Assembly: GCF_900114535.1 (NCBI RefSeq)
Contig: NZ_FOTK01000021.1
Span: 48,209-112,208, forward strand
Length of the DNA: 64,000 nt
Direction: 5' to 3'
DNA from: Methylobacterium pseudosasicola
GTDB lineage: Bacteria; Pseudomonadota; Alphaproteobacteria; Rhizobiales; Beijerinckiaceae
Below are positions 1 through 9,197 of the stretch, piece by piece (position 1 is the first letter of the stretch; each line of letters opens with the position of its first letter). The notes under the pieces were generated by a model, which saw nothing but the letters and a program-made list of their open reading frames with translations, searched no databases and was not told the origin of the DNA. The position numbers and the translations under genes were made by a program.

Positions 1-2
1 CC

Positions 3-1244
3 GACGTCGCTGTCCGGGGCGGCACCGGGGCGGTGCTGTATCTCGATCTCGACGGCTTCAAGGGCGTGAACGACACGCTCGGCCACCAGGCCGGCGACGA
101 CCTGCTGCGCAGCGTGGCGGACCGGTTGCGGTCGGCGGTGGGCGACGGCGTCGTGGCGCGCCTGGGCGGCGACGAGTTCGCCGTCCTGCTGGGGGGGGAC
201 CGCCCGGAGGCGATCGCGACCGCCGAGCGCCTGATCGGCCTGTTCGAGTTGCCGCTCTGGGTCGGCGAGCAGCGGATCGCCGTCGGCCTGAGCGTCGGCA
301 TCGCCCTGGCGCCGGAGCACGGGGCGAGCGCCGAATGCCTCTACCGGCGTGCCGACCTCGCCCTCTACCGGGCCAAGGCCGAGGGAAGGGGCACCTACCG
401 GGTGTTCGCCTCGGACATGGACGAGGAGGCGGAGGAGCGCCGGGTCCTGGAGAGCGACCTGCGGCAGGCGCTCGCCGACGATGCCCTGAGCCTGCACTAC
501 CAGCCGCAGGTGGACGGCGCCTCCGGCGTGCTGGTCGGCTTCGAGGCCCTGGTGCGCTGGACGCATCCCACGCGCGGCCAGATCCCGCCCAGCGTGTTCG
601 TCCCCCTGGCCGAGGAGACCGGGCTGATCATCGCGCTCGGCGACTGGGTCCTGCGCGCGGCCTGCCGCGAGGCCGCCACCTGGGCGCCGTCGCTGAAGGT
701 GGCGGTCAACCTCTCGCCCCGGCAGTTCCAGAAGCCGGACCTGCCCGAGACCGTGCTCGCCGTGCTGGCCCAGACCGGCCTGTCGCCGGACCGGCTGGAA
801 TTGGAGGTCACCGAGAGCGTCATCATCAACGACATGGCCCGGGCGATCAGCATCCTCCGGCGCCTGAAGGGGTTCGGCGTCCGGATCAGCATGGACGATT
901 TCGGCACCGGCTACGCGTCGCTGGCGACCCTGCAGGCCTTCCCCTTCGACAAGATGAAGATCGACCGCTCCTTCGTGGCGCAACTCGGCGTCGACCCGCA
1001 GGCCGCCGTGATCGTGCGCGCCGTGCTGAGCCTGGGCCGCAGCCTGCGGATGGGCGTCGTCGCCGAGGGGGTCGAGACCGCCGCCCAGCGGCGCTTCCTG
1101 GCGGACGAGGCCTGCGGGGAGATGCAGGGCTACCTGTTCGGCAAGCCGCGGCCGATCGGCGACTACGCCGCGATGCTCTGCCTGCCCGAACACGCCGAGG
1201 ACATCGCACCCCGCCCGGCTCGCCTGGCCCGGGCGACCGCCTGA
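3..1244 (+). CDS. GGDEF-EAL cyclic-di-GMP enzyme (5' end outside window)
   Basis: The reading frame is open from the first complete codon at base 3, so the start and any sensor domain lie upstream of the window. The GGDEF signature is intact at 165-179 (diguanylate cyclase domain), and the EAL signature is intact at 543-551. The EAL domain also keeps the ESVIIND, DFGTGYASL and KMKIDRSFV stretches that carry metal-binding and catalytic residues, so phosphodiesterase activity is plausible. Both active sites look usable, and the dominant activity cannot be told from sequence. It would act in the cytoplasm or at the inner membrane, depending on the missing N-terminus. Nothing downstream is obviously linked to it. 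Confidence 0.93.
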   Translation, partial: DVAVRGGTGAVLYLDLDGFKGVNDTLGHQAGDDLLRSVADRLRSAVGDGVVARLGGDEFAVLLGGDRPEAIATAERLIGLFELPLWVGEQRIAVGLSVGIALAPEHGASAECLYRRADLALYRAKAEGRGTYRVFASDMDEEAEERRVLESDLRQALADDALSLHYQPQVDGASGVLVGFEALVRWTHPTRGQIPPSVFVPLAEETGLIIALGDWVLRAACREAATWAPSLKVAVNLSPRQFQKPDLPETVLAVLAQTGLSPDRLELEVTESVIINDMARAISILRRLKGFGVRISMDDFGTGYASLATLQAFPFDKMKIDRSFVAQLGVDPQAAVIVRAVLSLGRSLRMGVVAEGVETAAQRRFLADEACGEMQGYLFGKPRPIGDYAAMLCLPEHAEDIAPRPARLARATA

Positions 1245-1528
1245 AGAAGGCGCCTGCGGGACGGGCGGCCTGATACGCGTGTCACCGGCAGGCCACAGGC
1301 GGCGCCTGACGGGCACAGTCTTGGCTCAACGTCCCGCATTCGAAGCCGGGCGGCGTTCAATCTGTAATCAATAGCCCCACCTCAGCGAGCGAGTCCCGGG
1401 GCTTTCGAGGACAGCCGCCGCCCCGCAGCCTCAATCATAGATTTAATTTATATACATTTGAAAATTACAGTTGTGCGCGATAGAAATATTCTCGACCGCC
1501 GCACGACGCGAGTACTTAAGCACACTTC

Positions 1529-2488
1529 ATGCAGACATTGTTTTCGACGGCGGGGGTGCATCCCCGTGACAGCTTCAAGCGCTGGCGAGACATGCTGTTC
1601 GATCTGGGCGCAAATCTCGATCAGCAGCGCCTCGACGACGGTCCATTCGACGGCAAGATGGAGGCCACCAGGATCGGCTCCGTCGCGATGCACCGCGTCT
1701 CGCAGGGTGCCCAGCGAAGCGAGGCCACGGGCGAGATGCTCCGGAACTCGACCAACGAGGGCATGGTCGTGGTGATGTTGCAGCTCGCCGGCGCGGCAAC
1801 GACCGATCAGGATGGTCGGAATTCGGCGCAGCGGCCTGGCGACTTCGTGGTGATCGATCAGCGGCCGGTCGTGATGACGACGCGCGCGGGCAGCACGACC
1901 CTCTCGCTTCAATTGCCGCGCGAGCGCCTGGAGAACGTGCTCGGGTCCACCCGGCTCTACACGGCCCTGACCGTGGGCTCGGATCTCGCTTCGGCGACCC
2001 TGGTCTCGACCTTCTTCCGCGAATTGATCCGCGTGCAGCACAAGCTCCCGCCCGCCGCGGCGGCCCGCATGGCTTCGGCCGGCACGGACCTGATCGTGGC
2101 CAGCATCGCCGAGCGCCTGGCCCGGGAGATCCCGCGGCCGCTGCACGGCACCGTCGTGGTTCAGCGCGCCAAGGCCTATGTCGAGACCCATCTCGGCGAT
2201 ATGACCCTCGACCCGCCGCAACTCGCCGCCGCGGTCGGCGTCTCGTTGCGCCGCTTGCAGGAGCTGTTCCACGGGCACGGCCAGCACATCTCGGACTGGA
2301 TCTGGCAGCGTCGGCTCGAGACGGCCGCCCAACGCCTGACCGACCCGGGCCACGCCCACCTGCCGATCGGCACCCTGGCCTATGGCTGTGGCTTCGCCAG
2401 CCAGGCCCATTTCGCCCGCCGCTTCAAGGCGCAGTACGGCATGACCCCGAGCGCGTACCGGGCCGCGTCTCTCTTCCGGGCGTCATAG
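1529..2488 (+). CDS. AraC family transcriptional regulator
   Basis: A 319-residue protein. The C-terminal ~100 residues form the two helix-turn-helix AraC DNA-binding module: the first motif includes LAAAVGVSLRRLQELF and the second FASQAHFARRFKAQYGMTPS. The N-terminal ~200 residues resemble the AraC-binding-like sensor half seen in many rhizobial and Methylobacterium regulators. The start at 1529 gives a normal family length. The gene stands alone, with the partial c-di-GMP gene upstream and a convergent small exported protein downstream, so its target and ligand cannot be inferred from context. The 284-base gap before it is AT-rich near the start and probably holds its promoter. Confidence 0.88.
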   Translation: MQTLFSTAGVHPRDSFKRWRDMLFDLGANLDQQRLDDGPFDGKMEATRIGSVAMHRVSQGAQRSEATGEMLRNSTNEGMVVVMLQLAGAATTDQDGRNSAQRPGDFVVIDQRPVVMTTRAGSTTLSLQLPRERLENVLGSTRLYTALTVGSDLASATLVSTFFRELIRVQHKLPPAAAARMASAGTDLIVASIAERLAREIPRPLHGTVVVQRAKAYVETHLGDMTLDPPQLAAAVGVSLRRLQELFHGHGQHISDWIWQRRLETAAQRLTDPGHAHLPIGTLAYGCGFASQAHFARRFKAQYGMTPSAYRAASLFRAS

Positions 2489-2507
2489 GCCATCGATCCC
2501 GGCCGGC

Positions 2508-2768
2508 TCAGCCGTGGGGTGCGCGCCGCCGCGCCGGGTCTCGCGCCTCCGCGCGCTTCCGGACCACCCGCGCGCGCTCGACATTACTGACGCCGACCGG
2601 CCGGGGCGAGGCCTCCTGCGTGAACGGCATCCGGCTGCGGATGTCGCCGTAATAATCCGAACCGCTCATCCCGAAGCCGCCGCCCGTGACCGGACCGTCC
2701 AGGAGCGGCTCCCCGGCGCAGGCAGCCGTGGCACAGCAGACGAGGAGGGCGGCGAAGGTCAGGCGCAT
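2508..2768 (-). CDS. small exported protein, unknown function
   Basis: The start at 2768 gives an 86-residue protein with a clear signal peptide (MRLTFAALLVCCATAACAG). Upstream in-frame starts (2873, 2816) would bury the signal. The mature part has a Gly-rich stretch followed by a charged Arg-rich tail and no recognisable domain. A Cys ends the signal region, but the lipobox is poor, so secretion is likelier than lipidation. It is the first of several small exported proteins between 2.5 and 4.7 kb. Function unknown. Confidence 0.5.
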   Translation of the reverse strand: MRLTFAALLVCCATAACAGEPLLDGPVTGGGFGMSGSDYYGDIRSRMPFTQEASPRPVGVSNVERARVVRKRAEARDPARRRAPHG

Positions 2769-3017
2769 GCAGGAATCCAGGCAGGGACGAGACGGCGGTT
2801 TTACGACCGCGGACATGACAAGCCCGTGTGGGCCGGGCGGACCGGCCGCTCGGCCCCGCCCCGATCCGATCACGGGGCGGGGGAGCGTCCGATCTCACCA
2901 GCGGTCGAGCCGATACGCAACGCGGCTCGTGAGGCAGGATGACCGGCCAGGGTTAGCGGGCCGTGCCGGCGCCGCGGGGTCGATCGTCCCGGGCCGGGAC
3001 CAGGCGCCCATGAAGAA

Positions 3018-3045
3018 GCCCGCCGCGGCTTGAGGCCGGGCGGGC
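3018..3045 (-). terminator. possible terminator hairpin after the Gly/Arg/Tyr-rich gene
   Basis: The arms GCCCGCC (3018-3024) and GGCGGGC (3039-3045) can pair, with extra pairing inside the loop. It lies just after the stop of the minus-strand gene that ends at 3077. On that strand only a TTCTTC stretch follows, so the U-tract is weak. Confidence 0.4.
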
Positions 3046-3076
3046 CCATGATGGTCAGGATCCGGATCGAAAGCGG

Positions 3077-3382
3077 TCAGAAGCCGCCGCGATACCCATA
3101 GCCGCGCGGGCCGCCGAAGCCATGCGGCCGGCCGTAGCCGCGACCATACCCGCGGCCATAGCCGTAGCCCCGTCCCCGGAAGCGCGGGCCGCCGAAGCCG
3201 TGGCGATGACCGCCGAAGCGCGGCCCGAAGCGGGGACCGCCATAGCCGTACTGGACCTGCTCGACCGCCGGGGCCGGTTCGGTGACGGCACCGAGGCCGA
3301 TCTGGGCGGCGGCGGCCGGAAGCGGCGCAAGAAACAGGCTGGCGGCGAACAGGCCACCCGTCAACGTCGGGACTTTGAACAC
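3077..3382 (-). CDS. exported Gly/Arg/Tyr-rich low-complexity protein
   Basis: A 101-residue protein with a signal peptide ending near AAAA-Q (about residue 26). The mature part becomes a low-complexity Gly-Tyr-Arg-Phe-rich tail with repeated GYGRGYGRGYGR and FGGPRF units. Such tails occur in many exported Methylobacterium and Bradyrhizobium proteins of unknown role. They may bind the envelope or polyanions, but the sequence does not show this. A hairpin follows the gene. No catalytic motif is visible. Confidence 0.6.
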   Translation of the reverse strand: MFKVPTLTGGLFAASLFLAPLPAAAAQIGLGAVTEPAPAVEQVQYGYGGPRFGPRFGGHRHGFGGPRFRGRGYGYGRGYGRGYGRPHGFGGPRGYGYRGGF

Positions 3383-3583
3383 GGATTCTCTCCTCGCCGG
3401 GGCCGCTGAGGCGCGCCCCCGGCGTCTTGGAAACCCGACGGCCGGTCAGACCGTTCCTGACGAAGTGACCTGCAAGAGCCTTGACTGGATGGGCCTTGAC
3501 CGGATGAGCCCCGCTCTCGCGCAACACCCTCGGCCCTGCGGCGATCCCGCCGGGCGGCGCGCTCCGCACGGCGTGGCAGAGTC

Positions 3584-3841
3584 ATGACCGGCGCGCCACT
3601 GCGATGGCTCGTGGTCGCCCTCGCCTGTCTCGGCAGCACGCCAGCAATCGCCGAGCGCGTCCGGGCCGAGAGGCCGTATCGGCGCGGCCCGATCACGGCA
3701 CCGCCCTTCGGCCGCCCACGACCACCGCCGACCACGACGCTGCGCCCCCCGGACGACGGCATCATCCACTGGAACACGCCGAACAAGGACGGCAATCTCG
3801 GCGGCCCCGGGACGGGCGGCGGTGGCGGAGGGGGCGGCTAG
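3584..3841 (+). CDS. small exported Pro/Gly-rich protein
   Basis: An 85-residue protein with a signal peptide (LRWLVVALACLGSTPAIA), a proline-rich middle (PPFGRPRPPPTTT) and a C-terminal run of eight glycines. It is divergent from the gene ending at 3077 and convergent with the next small exported gene. No domain is recognised. Low-complexity protein of unknown function. Confidence 0.5.
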   Translation: MTGAPLRWLVVALACLGSTPAIAERVRAERPYRRGPITAPPFGRPRPPPTTTLRPPDDGIIHWNTPNKDGNLGGPGTGGGGGGGG

Positions 3842-3880
3842 AGCCGCTGGTGGACGAGGCGGCCCGCGCTCCGCGAGCGT

Positions 3881-4198
3881 TCAGCCGCCGCCATTGTCGC
3901 CGCCGCCACCGGCGCCGGTCTGGGGAACGCCGCGCTCCGGCTGGCTGGCATTTCCGCCCGCCGCCGTGTCCGTGGTGATGGTCGCCGCGCCCGTGCCCGT
4001 CGGCGCGACGATGGCCGTGCTGCCCGGGCCGCTATTCTCGGCTCCGCCGGGGACGACGACGGTCCCCTCCGGCGTGCCCGGAGCGACGTGTCGGGGCGGT
4101 CCAGGCTGCTTGATCGGCGCGGGACCGGTATTCGTCTGGGCTAGAACCGGCGTTGCAGCGGTGAGCGCAAGAACAGCGAAGACGGCATGACGCATCAT
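3881..4198 (-). CDS. small exported Thr/Gly/Pro-rich protein
   Basis: A 105-residue protein starting with a typical signal peptide (MMRHAVFAVLALTAATPVLA, cleavage before Q). The rest is low-complexity Gly/Thr/Pro/Ala with a glycine-rich end. It converges on the plus-strand exported gene that ends at 3841. No catalytic or binding motif is seen. Function unknown. Confidence 0.55.
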   Translation of the reverse strand: MMRHAVFAVLALTAATPVLAQTNTGPAPIKQPGPPRHVAPGTPEGTVVVPGGAENSGPGSTAIVAPTGTGAATITTDTAAGGNASQPERGVPQTGAGGGGDNGGG

Positions 4199-4370
4199 GA
4201 GCTCCTCGGCATCTCGCCCTATCGTGTGCGTTGCACAGGGCCTTCGTGCCAGAACGTATGATGGGAGCCAGGGTTTCCACCGTTAGGCTTTTAGGCTTGC
4301 CAACCGGCCTATCCGTCCTGTGTTCTCAGATCATGAGCCGCTTGTACTGTCGCCCGTGCAGCCGCGAAAC

Positions 4371-4399
4371 AGCCCGCCGCGGCCGGAGCCGGGCGGGCT
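4371..4399 (-). terminator. possible terminator hairpin
   Basis: The arms AGCCCGCC (4371-4378) and GGCGGGCT (4392-4399) form an 8-bp stem just downstream of the minus-strand gene ending at 4421. Only GTTTCG follows on that strand, so termination is uncertain. It resembles the hairpin at 3018-3045. Confidence 0.4.
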
Positions 4400-4420
4400 G
4401 ATCGATCTGAACCGAAAACT

Positions 4421-4705
4421 CTACTTCCCGCTGGGGGCGGCGTAGCTGCCGGTGGTCCCGTTGCCGCCGCTGCTCCCTGCCGGCGCGCCGCGGGTGGTGT
4501 TCCGGACGAAGCTGGCGCCGGGGTACTTCCGCTGCGTCCGCATCATTGAGGACCGCCGCATCCGGTGACGCCGCATCCGGACCTGGGTGAGCATGTCGGA
4601 CGGTGATGAGACGCTGGCCGCGGGGCCGGCGGGAACGGCCGAAGCCGGGAGGCACAGGATGGCGAGGCCGACACCGGCCAGCGCCGCGAGACATGGGATG
4701 CGCAT
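4421..4705 (-). CDS. small exported basic protein, unknown function
   Basis: The start at 4705 gives 94 residues with a good signal peptide (MRIPCLAALAGVGLAILCLP); the longer frame to 4855 adds an unlikely Arg-rich leader. The mature part has a Met/Arg-rich centre (RMRRHRMRRSSMMRTQRK) followed by a Gly/Ser-rich tail. It belongs to the same run of small low-complexity exported proteins. No domain is recognised. Confidence 0.5.
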   Translation of the reverse strand: MRIPCLAALAGVGLAILCLPASAVPAGPAASVSSPSDMLTQVRMRRHRMRRSSMMRTQRKYPGASFVRNTTRGAPAGSSGGNGTTGSYAAPSGK

Positions 4706-4911
4706 GGGATTCCTCCTGCCTCGGCCCGGAAGGATCGCCTCGGCCCCTGGAGAAGCGAGCGAGCCCGCCTCCGGTTCACGATCCATCCGCCCCGCCCGTG
4801 CACGCAATCGTGGCCGGGCGCCGCGGCCGAGCGGGATGCGCAAGCCTCCGCTCATCGGCGTGCTGTCGCCTGTTGTCGGGGCGGAGGAAGACTGAGCCGC
4901 ACCGCCGCGTT

Positions 4912-6285
4912 ATGGTATTGACTCGACTTATCGGCACGCGACTGATGATCCGGCGCTCGAAGACGACTGTCATCGCCCTCGGCGTCATCGCCGCCGCCGC
5001 TCTCGTCGCGGTGCTCCTCCATCTGTTGCTCGGCCTGCTCGCCCTCGACATCGCGGTCGCGAAGACCAGCGAAGAGGACCGGCAGGCGGCCCAGGCTCTG
5101 ACGCAACTGTTCGAGAGCCAGCATCCGCGCGTGCGCATCCGGACGATCTACGAGCCGGACCGTCTCGGGACGGCAGCCGCCCTCGACAACGGCGCGGTCC
5201 AGCTCGCCCTGGTCCGCAGCGATGCCGCGCCCAAGGACGGGCAGACCCTCGCGATCCTGCGCCGCGACGCGATCGTCTTCGTCGCACCCGGGGGCAGTGG
5301 CGTCGACAGCGTCGCGAAGCTCAGGGGCAGCACGGTCGGGCTCCTCGACGGGCGGAAGCTCGACCCGCGCCTCCTCGACCTGATCCTGACGCATTTCGGC
5401 GAGCCCCCGGAGAGCGTGCACCGGAAGGTCCTGACCCTCGATCAGCTCACCGAAGCCGCCCGCAGCCGGCAGATCGGCGCCGTGTTCGTCGCGGCGCCGG
5501 TGGGCAGCGCCGTGTGGCTGCCGCTGTTCACGGCCCTGCGCAAGGGATCGGGGGCGGCGAAGCTGTTCGAGGTCGACGAGGCGGCGGCGATCGCCAAGGC
5601 GCACCCCGTGCTCGACACGATCGACGTGCCCAAGGGCGCCTTTCTCGGCTCGCTGCCGGCGCCGGGCGACGACATCACCACCCTGTCGGTCAGCCACCGG
5701 CTCGTCGCCCGGGGCGAGATGCCGGACTGGCTCGCCGGGGAGATCACCCGCGAGGTCCTGACCGGCAAGCCGCGGCTCGTCGCCCTCGACGACGATCTCA
5801 CCGGCATCGAAGCCCCCGACACCGACGACAAGGTGCAGGCGCTGCCCATCCATCCGGGGGCCGCCGCCTACCTGACCGGAAACCAGCCGAGCCTGGCCGA
5901 TCAGGCGCAGAATGCGGCCTACTGGATCGGGCTCATGATCAGCGCGGCGGTCTCGCTGAGCGCGGCGGCCATCGCCCTCTACAAGCGCGTCCGGCCGCGG
6001 CAGCCGCCGACCCGGGTCCTGCGCCTGCTGGAGATCTGGCTGGCCGTGTCGAGCGCCGATCCCGCCGAGGTCGACCAGTTGGAACGGGAAGCCGACGCCC
6101 TCGCCGCCGAGGCGATCCGGGCGGAGGCGCATGGACGCACGGAGAGCGTCGAGATGCGCCTCGTCGCCCTGCTCGTCACCCATATCCGGGAGGCCGCGCG
6201 GCGTCGTCTGACCCTTGATCTTCGGCCTTCTCAACAGACGAGCGCGCCGAATACGGCACCGGCCCCGCTCTCCATCAAGCGCTGA
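4912..6285 (+). CDS. TAXI-type solute-binding-like membrane protein
   Basis: The start at 4912 gives 457 residues (an alternative ATG is at 4945). An N-terminal membrane helix is followed by a periplasmic region resembling TAXI-family TRAP solute-binding proteins: it includes the AVQLALVRSDAA region and, near the end, HPGAAAYLTGNQPSLADQAQ. A second membrane helix (about YWIGLMISAAVSLSAAAIAL) then leads to a charged ~90-residue C-terminal tail. The tethering at both ends and the absence of TRAP permease genes nearby argue against a simple transport component. It may instead sense a ligand and signal inward through the tail. The family call rests on motif resemblance only. Confidence 0.6.
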   Translation: MVLTRLIGTRLMIRRSKTTVIALGVIAAAALVAVLLHLLLGLLALDIAVAKTSEEDRQAAQALTQLFESQHPRVRIRTIYEPDRLGTAAALDNGAVQLALVRSDAAPKDGQTLAILRRDAIVFVAPGGSGVDSVAKLRGSTVGLLDGRKLDPRLLDLILTHFGEPPESVHRKVLTLDQLTEAARSRQIGAVFVAAPVGSAVWLPLFTALRKGSGAAKLFEVDEAAAIAKAHPVLDTIDVPKGAFLGSLPAPGDDITTLSVSHRLVARGEMPDWLAGEITREVLTGKPRLVALDDDLTGIEAPDTDDKVQALPIHPGAAAYLTGNQPSLADQAQNAAYWIGLMISAAVSLSAAAIALYKRVRPRQPPTRVLRLLEIWLAVSSADPAEVDQLEREADALAAEAIRAEAHGRTESVEMRLVALLVTHIREAARRRLTLDLRPSQQTSAPNTAPAPLSIKR

Positions 6286-6572
6286 CCTCAAGATCGGAAA
6301 AACTTGCTGCGCGCCTATGCAGCGGCGACGCCCGCCAGACGCGGAGGCCGCCCCGTATCGGGCCGGCGCGGCGAGCGCGAAGCGTCGAACCCAGTACTTC
6401 GAACAGTGCCAACCTTACGTCGGACCGTGAGGTCATCACAAAAGCTTATGCTGGCCGAACAGGATTGTTGATCTCCACGCTCGACAACGCGTGGTTCGCT
6501 CCCGTATGATGCACAAACGTTGCCGGCCCGTTTTGAGCCGTTGAGCACGTTGTTTTCAGGAATTCTGCACAC

Positions 6573-7115
6573 ATGAAGCGCCGGAGCGCGCGGCCGTTCA
6601 CGGTCGAAGTCAAGCATACCCGCACCTCCCGCGTCGCCCTGGTCGACGCGACGACGCGGCCCCGCGAACATCACGACCTCTGGTGGGACATCCCCGCGGT
6701 CACCGCCGATAAGCCGACCGAGCCGGCTGATGCCCCCGTGGTCCCAGCCGAGCCGGCGCGGCCCGAGGCCCCGGCGCGCCGGGTGCTGCCGAGCCTCGTG
6801 CCGATGTTCTCGACCGCCAGCGAGCCCGAAGCCCCCGAGGAAGACGAAGCTCCGACGATCGAGCGCCTGCCGCGGGTACGCCGGGTCAAGACGGCCAGCA
6901 AGCGCGCGCCGAAGCCCGCCGCCGAGGCGGTCCGGCCCGTGTTCACCCCGGCTCCCGCGATCGCGCGGCAGCCGACGAGCGCGCCCGCTGCGGCTACGGC
7001 CGCTCCGGCTCAGCCGGCCGCGATGCCTGTGCGTCCGATCCGCCTCTCGCGGCAGGGCGACACGCTCAAGGCCGGCGAACGCTGGAAGCGGCGCCTGCCG
7101 CGCCACCTGTGGTGA
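6573..7115 (+). CDS. hypothetical Pro/Ala-rich basic protein
   Basis: A 180-residue protein. The N-terminus is compact and basic (KRRSARPFTVEVKHTRTSR), the middle is a long Pro/Ala/Glu-rich low-complexity stretch, and the C-terminus is again basic (GERWKRRLPRHLW). No signal peptide or membrane segment is visible. The N-terminus resembles a short conserved segment of SyrB-like rhizobial proteins, but this is weak. Function unknown. Confidence 0.55.
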   Translation: MKRRSARPFTVEVKHTRTSRVALVDATTRPREHHDLWWDIPAVTADKPTEPADAPVVPAEPARPEAPARRVLPSLVPMFSTASEPEAPEEDEAPTIERLPRVRRVKTASKRAPKPAAEAVRPVFTPAPAIARQPTSAPAAATAAPAQPAAMPVRPIRLSRQGDTLKAGERWKRRLPRHLW

Positions 7116-7189
7116 TGTGAGCGAGCGGCGGGGCGCAGGTTCTTCGAGGCGCAATCGCCCTTAAAGGCTGTGTCGCGCCCGCTCTCCCG

Positions 7190-7765
7190 CGGTGGGTTAA
7201 CGAAGTCACACGTTTCCGGATGTGGCGCGGGTCCCCTCTCCCGCACGGGCTACGATGTTCACACATCGGCTGGCGGAAGGCGCGACGCGCGCTCCTCCCC
7301 CTTACGGCTACGAGTTACACAGGTTTCGACCGTGGCCGTGATCATGCCGTCGGCGCAGAAGGCGCGGGTCCCCTCTCCCGTGCGGGAGAGGGACAGGGTG
7401 AGGGATGCGACCTCCCCGGAAAGACTTGGTCCCTCACCCCAACCCTCTCCCGCACGGGAGTGGGGGCACGTCGCGGCCTACAAGAGCGCTTGTGCCTCAA
7501 ACCTGTGTAGCCCGTAGCTCTTGCGGGGAGGAGTTGGAGGTGGGGGTGGTGCAGACGGCACCGTGACGTTCGATCCTGCACCACCCCCATCCCTGCCCCC
7601 TCCCCGCAAGGGGGAGGGGAAATGCGTCGCGTTTCAAAGGCTTGCGATAGAACGATCTGGATGTGTGAATCCGCTAACCCGCACGGGAGAGGTGGTGCGT
7701 TGCGGCCTGCACAACAGGATGCGTGAACATCGTGGGCCATACGGGAGGGGGACCCGCGCCTCCTG
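7190..7765 (+). repeat. cluster of intergenic palindromic repeats
   Basis: This 831-base gap (7116-7946) holds no convincing gene. It contains several related units built from CCCTCTCCCGCACGGG and its inverse, for example near 7232, 7372-7392 and 7440-7462. It also has a CCCCCTCCCCGC / GGGGGAGGGG hairpin near 7598-7620. Such units are common dispersed intergenic repeats in GC-rich Proteobacteria and fold into strong stem-loops. They may stop readthrough or stabilise mRNA ends. The exact unit boundaries were not determined. Confidence 0.6.
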
Positions 7766-7946
7766 CAAGCGATGCCGCGACCAAGTCTGCCAGGCAGACC
7801 TAATTAGGCGCCGGATGATTGAGCTCGGAACGCTGCCGCGCCCGACCTTCGCAAGGACGGTAAGGCTCTGAAGGCGCCAAGCCGGTAATCTTCGGCTCTG
7901 CTGGTAATCCCGCGCTGGCGACTTGAGACGAACGCCGTGTCCGCGC

Positions 7947-8315
7947 TCAAATCCCGACGCTCGCGGCGCCTGCTTCGGCGGCCTGGGCGACGGTTGCGCC
8001 GTTCCGCAGCGCCATCGCGATCGCGGTGGAGGCCGTGTCGACGGCGCCCGCGCGATCCTCGCCGTAATCGTACATGCTGTTGGTCTGAGAACCCAACCGG
8101 GCGTGGAAATTGTCCGGGAAGTTCTTGTTCATCCGCTGCTTCAGCAGGGTGGTCGCGGCGTGATAATCGCCCTCGAACCCGGCCGATTGATAGGCTTGGC
8201 CGGCATCGTAAGTCCCGCCCTCCTTGTCGGCAGCCGCTTTGCGGTTCTTGTGGTCGATCGTCTGCGAGAACAGGAAGCCGATAACCTTGGCCATAAGCCA
8301 TCTGAAGGTGTTCAT
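7947..8315 (-). CDS. hypothetical protein
   Basis: The start at 8315 is supported by an AAAGGA ribosome-binding site seven bases upstream and gives 122 residues; the upstream start at 8363 has no such site. The N-terminus has one hydrophobic segment (WLMAKVIGFLFSQTI). The remainder is helical-looking with an Ala-rich end. No domain is recognised. It lies in a row of small minus-strand genes. Confidence 0.55.
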   Translation of the reverse strand: MNTFRWLMAKVIGFLFSQTIDHKNRKAAADKEGGTYDAGQAYQSAGFEGDYHAATTLLKQRMNKNFPDNFHARLGSQTNSMYDYGEDRAGAVDTASTAIAMALRNGATVAQAAEAGAASVGI

Positions 8316-8405
8316 GTCGATCCTTTGAGATAGCGAAGGCGGATTACACCAGATCTGTACCACGCATGGCCCGAACGAACCGGCTTGCGTCGCGGCGATC
8401 CGGTC

Positions 8406-8642
8406 TCACCACCGCTCTTCCGAGATGAGCGCGCCGCTGCCGTCAAAGGTTCCCCGCCAGCCCTTGCCCTGGAGGCGGACCGTCACGCAGGTCTGGTCGG
8501 TGCCGGATCCGGGTTTGATGCGGGCGTCGACCTGCCCGAGGCGCTCCTGGCGCTTGAGCACGGTCATGCTGACGCCCAGGCGCGAGGCCAGTTCGCGGGG
8601 ATCGACGATCCAATCGCCTTTGTGACCGAGATCGAGCCGCAC
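8406..8642 (-). CDS. DUF6522-like small protein
   Basis: A 78-residue protein with a GTG start and an AAGGAA site nine bases upstream. The pattern DPRELASRLGVSMTVLKRQERLGQV looks like a small helix-turn-helix-like unit, followed by a two-strand segment ending GTFDGSGALISEE. This resembles DUF6522 proteins, which are frequent in Methylobacterium. No function is known. The family call is from memory of the pattern and is moderate. Confidence 0.55.
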   Translation of the reverse strand: MRLDLGHKGDWIVDPRELASRLGVSMTVLKRQERLGQVDARIKPGSGTDQTCVTVRLQGKGWRGTFDGSGALISEERW

Positions 8643-8750
8643 GGAAAATGTTTCCTTGTGCTCGGCTGCCTATACGGGCTTGGGACCGATGCTAGGGCCG
8701 CCAGCGCCCGAGGGGAAGCCGGACCCAGCCCAGGACGATCGAGGCTGGCG

Positions 8751-9098
8751 TCAGCGCTCGGCGGCGCGCCGGTGACGGGAGGCCCTGTGGTGGTGGGCTC
8801 GTCCCGCATGGCGCCGGGCCTGGACCCTCGGCGGCGGCGCCACCGGCGGTTGGGCGACGGGCACGCCGTCATGCTCCGCGATGACTTGGCGGGCCCGCTC
8901 GACGCTCATGTCGCAGGCGCTGGTCATGCCCTGAAGGGCGCCGAGGGCGCGATTGTATTCGGGAAGATTGGTGCAGCCGGGAGCGCCCCAGGCCCACGCC
9001 GTGGCGGGGGCCGCAATGAGCGTCACCAGAGCCAGCACGGCGGCGCGCGCCGTGCGGATCGAAACCCTGGTCCTATCTGGATCGACACGCGCGCCCAT
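8751..9098 (-). CDS. exported protein with His/Arg-rich tail
   Basis: The start at 9098 gives 115 residues. A signal peptide covers about residues 12-38 (AAVLALVTLIAAPATAWA). The mature part has two cysteines (PGCTNLPEYN and SACDMS) that could form a disulfide, then a Pro-rich linker and a His/Arg-rich tail (RRHAGRAHHHRASRHRR) that might bind metal or polyanions. No family is recognised. Confidence 0.5.
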   Translation of the reverse strand: MGARVDPDRTRVSIRTARAAVLALVTLIAAPATAWAWGAPGCTNLPEYNRALGALQGMTSACDMSVERARQVIAEHDGVPVAQPPVAPPPRVQARRHAGRAHHHRASRHRRAAER

Positions 9099-9197
9099 GA
9101 CAACCTCTCGACAATCTCGAAGGGTCAACCCGCAGCGGGACGCTTGGTGCGGTCACGAAGGGGTTACGGGCCAAGTGCCGATCGGATCGGGAATGAC

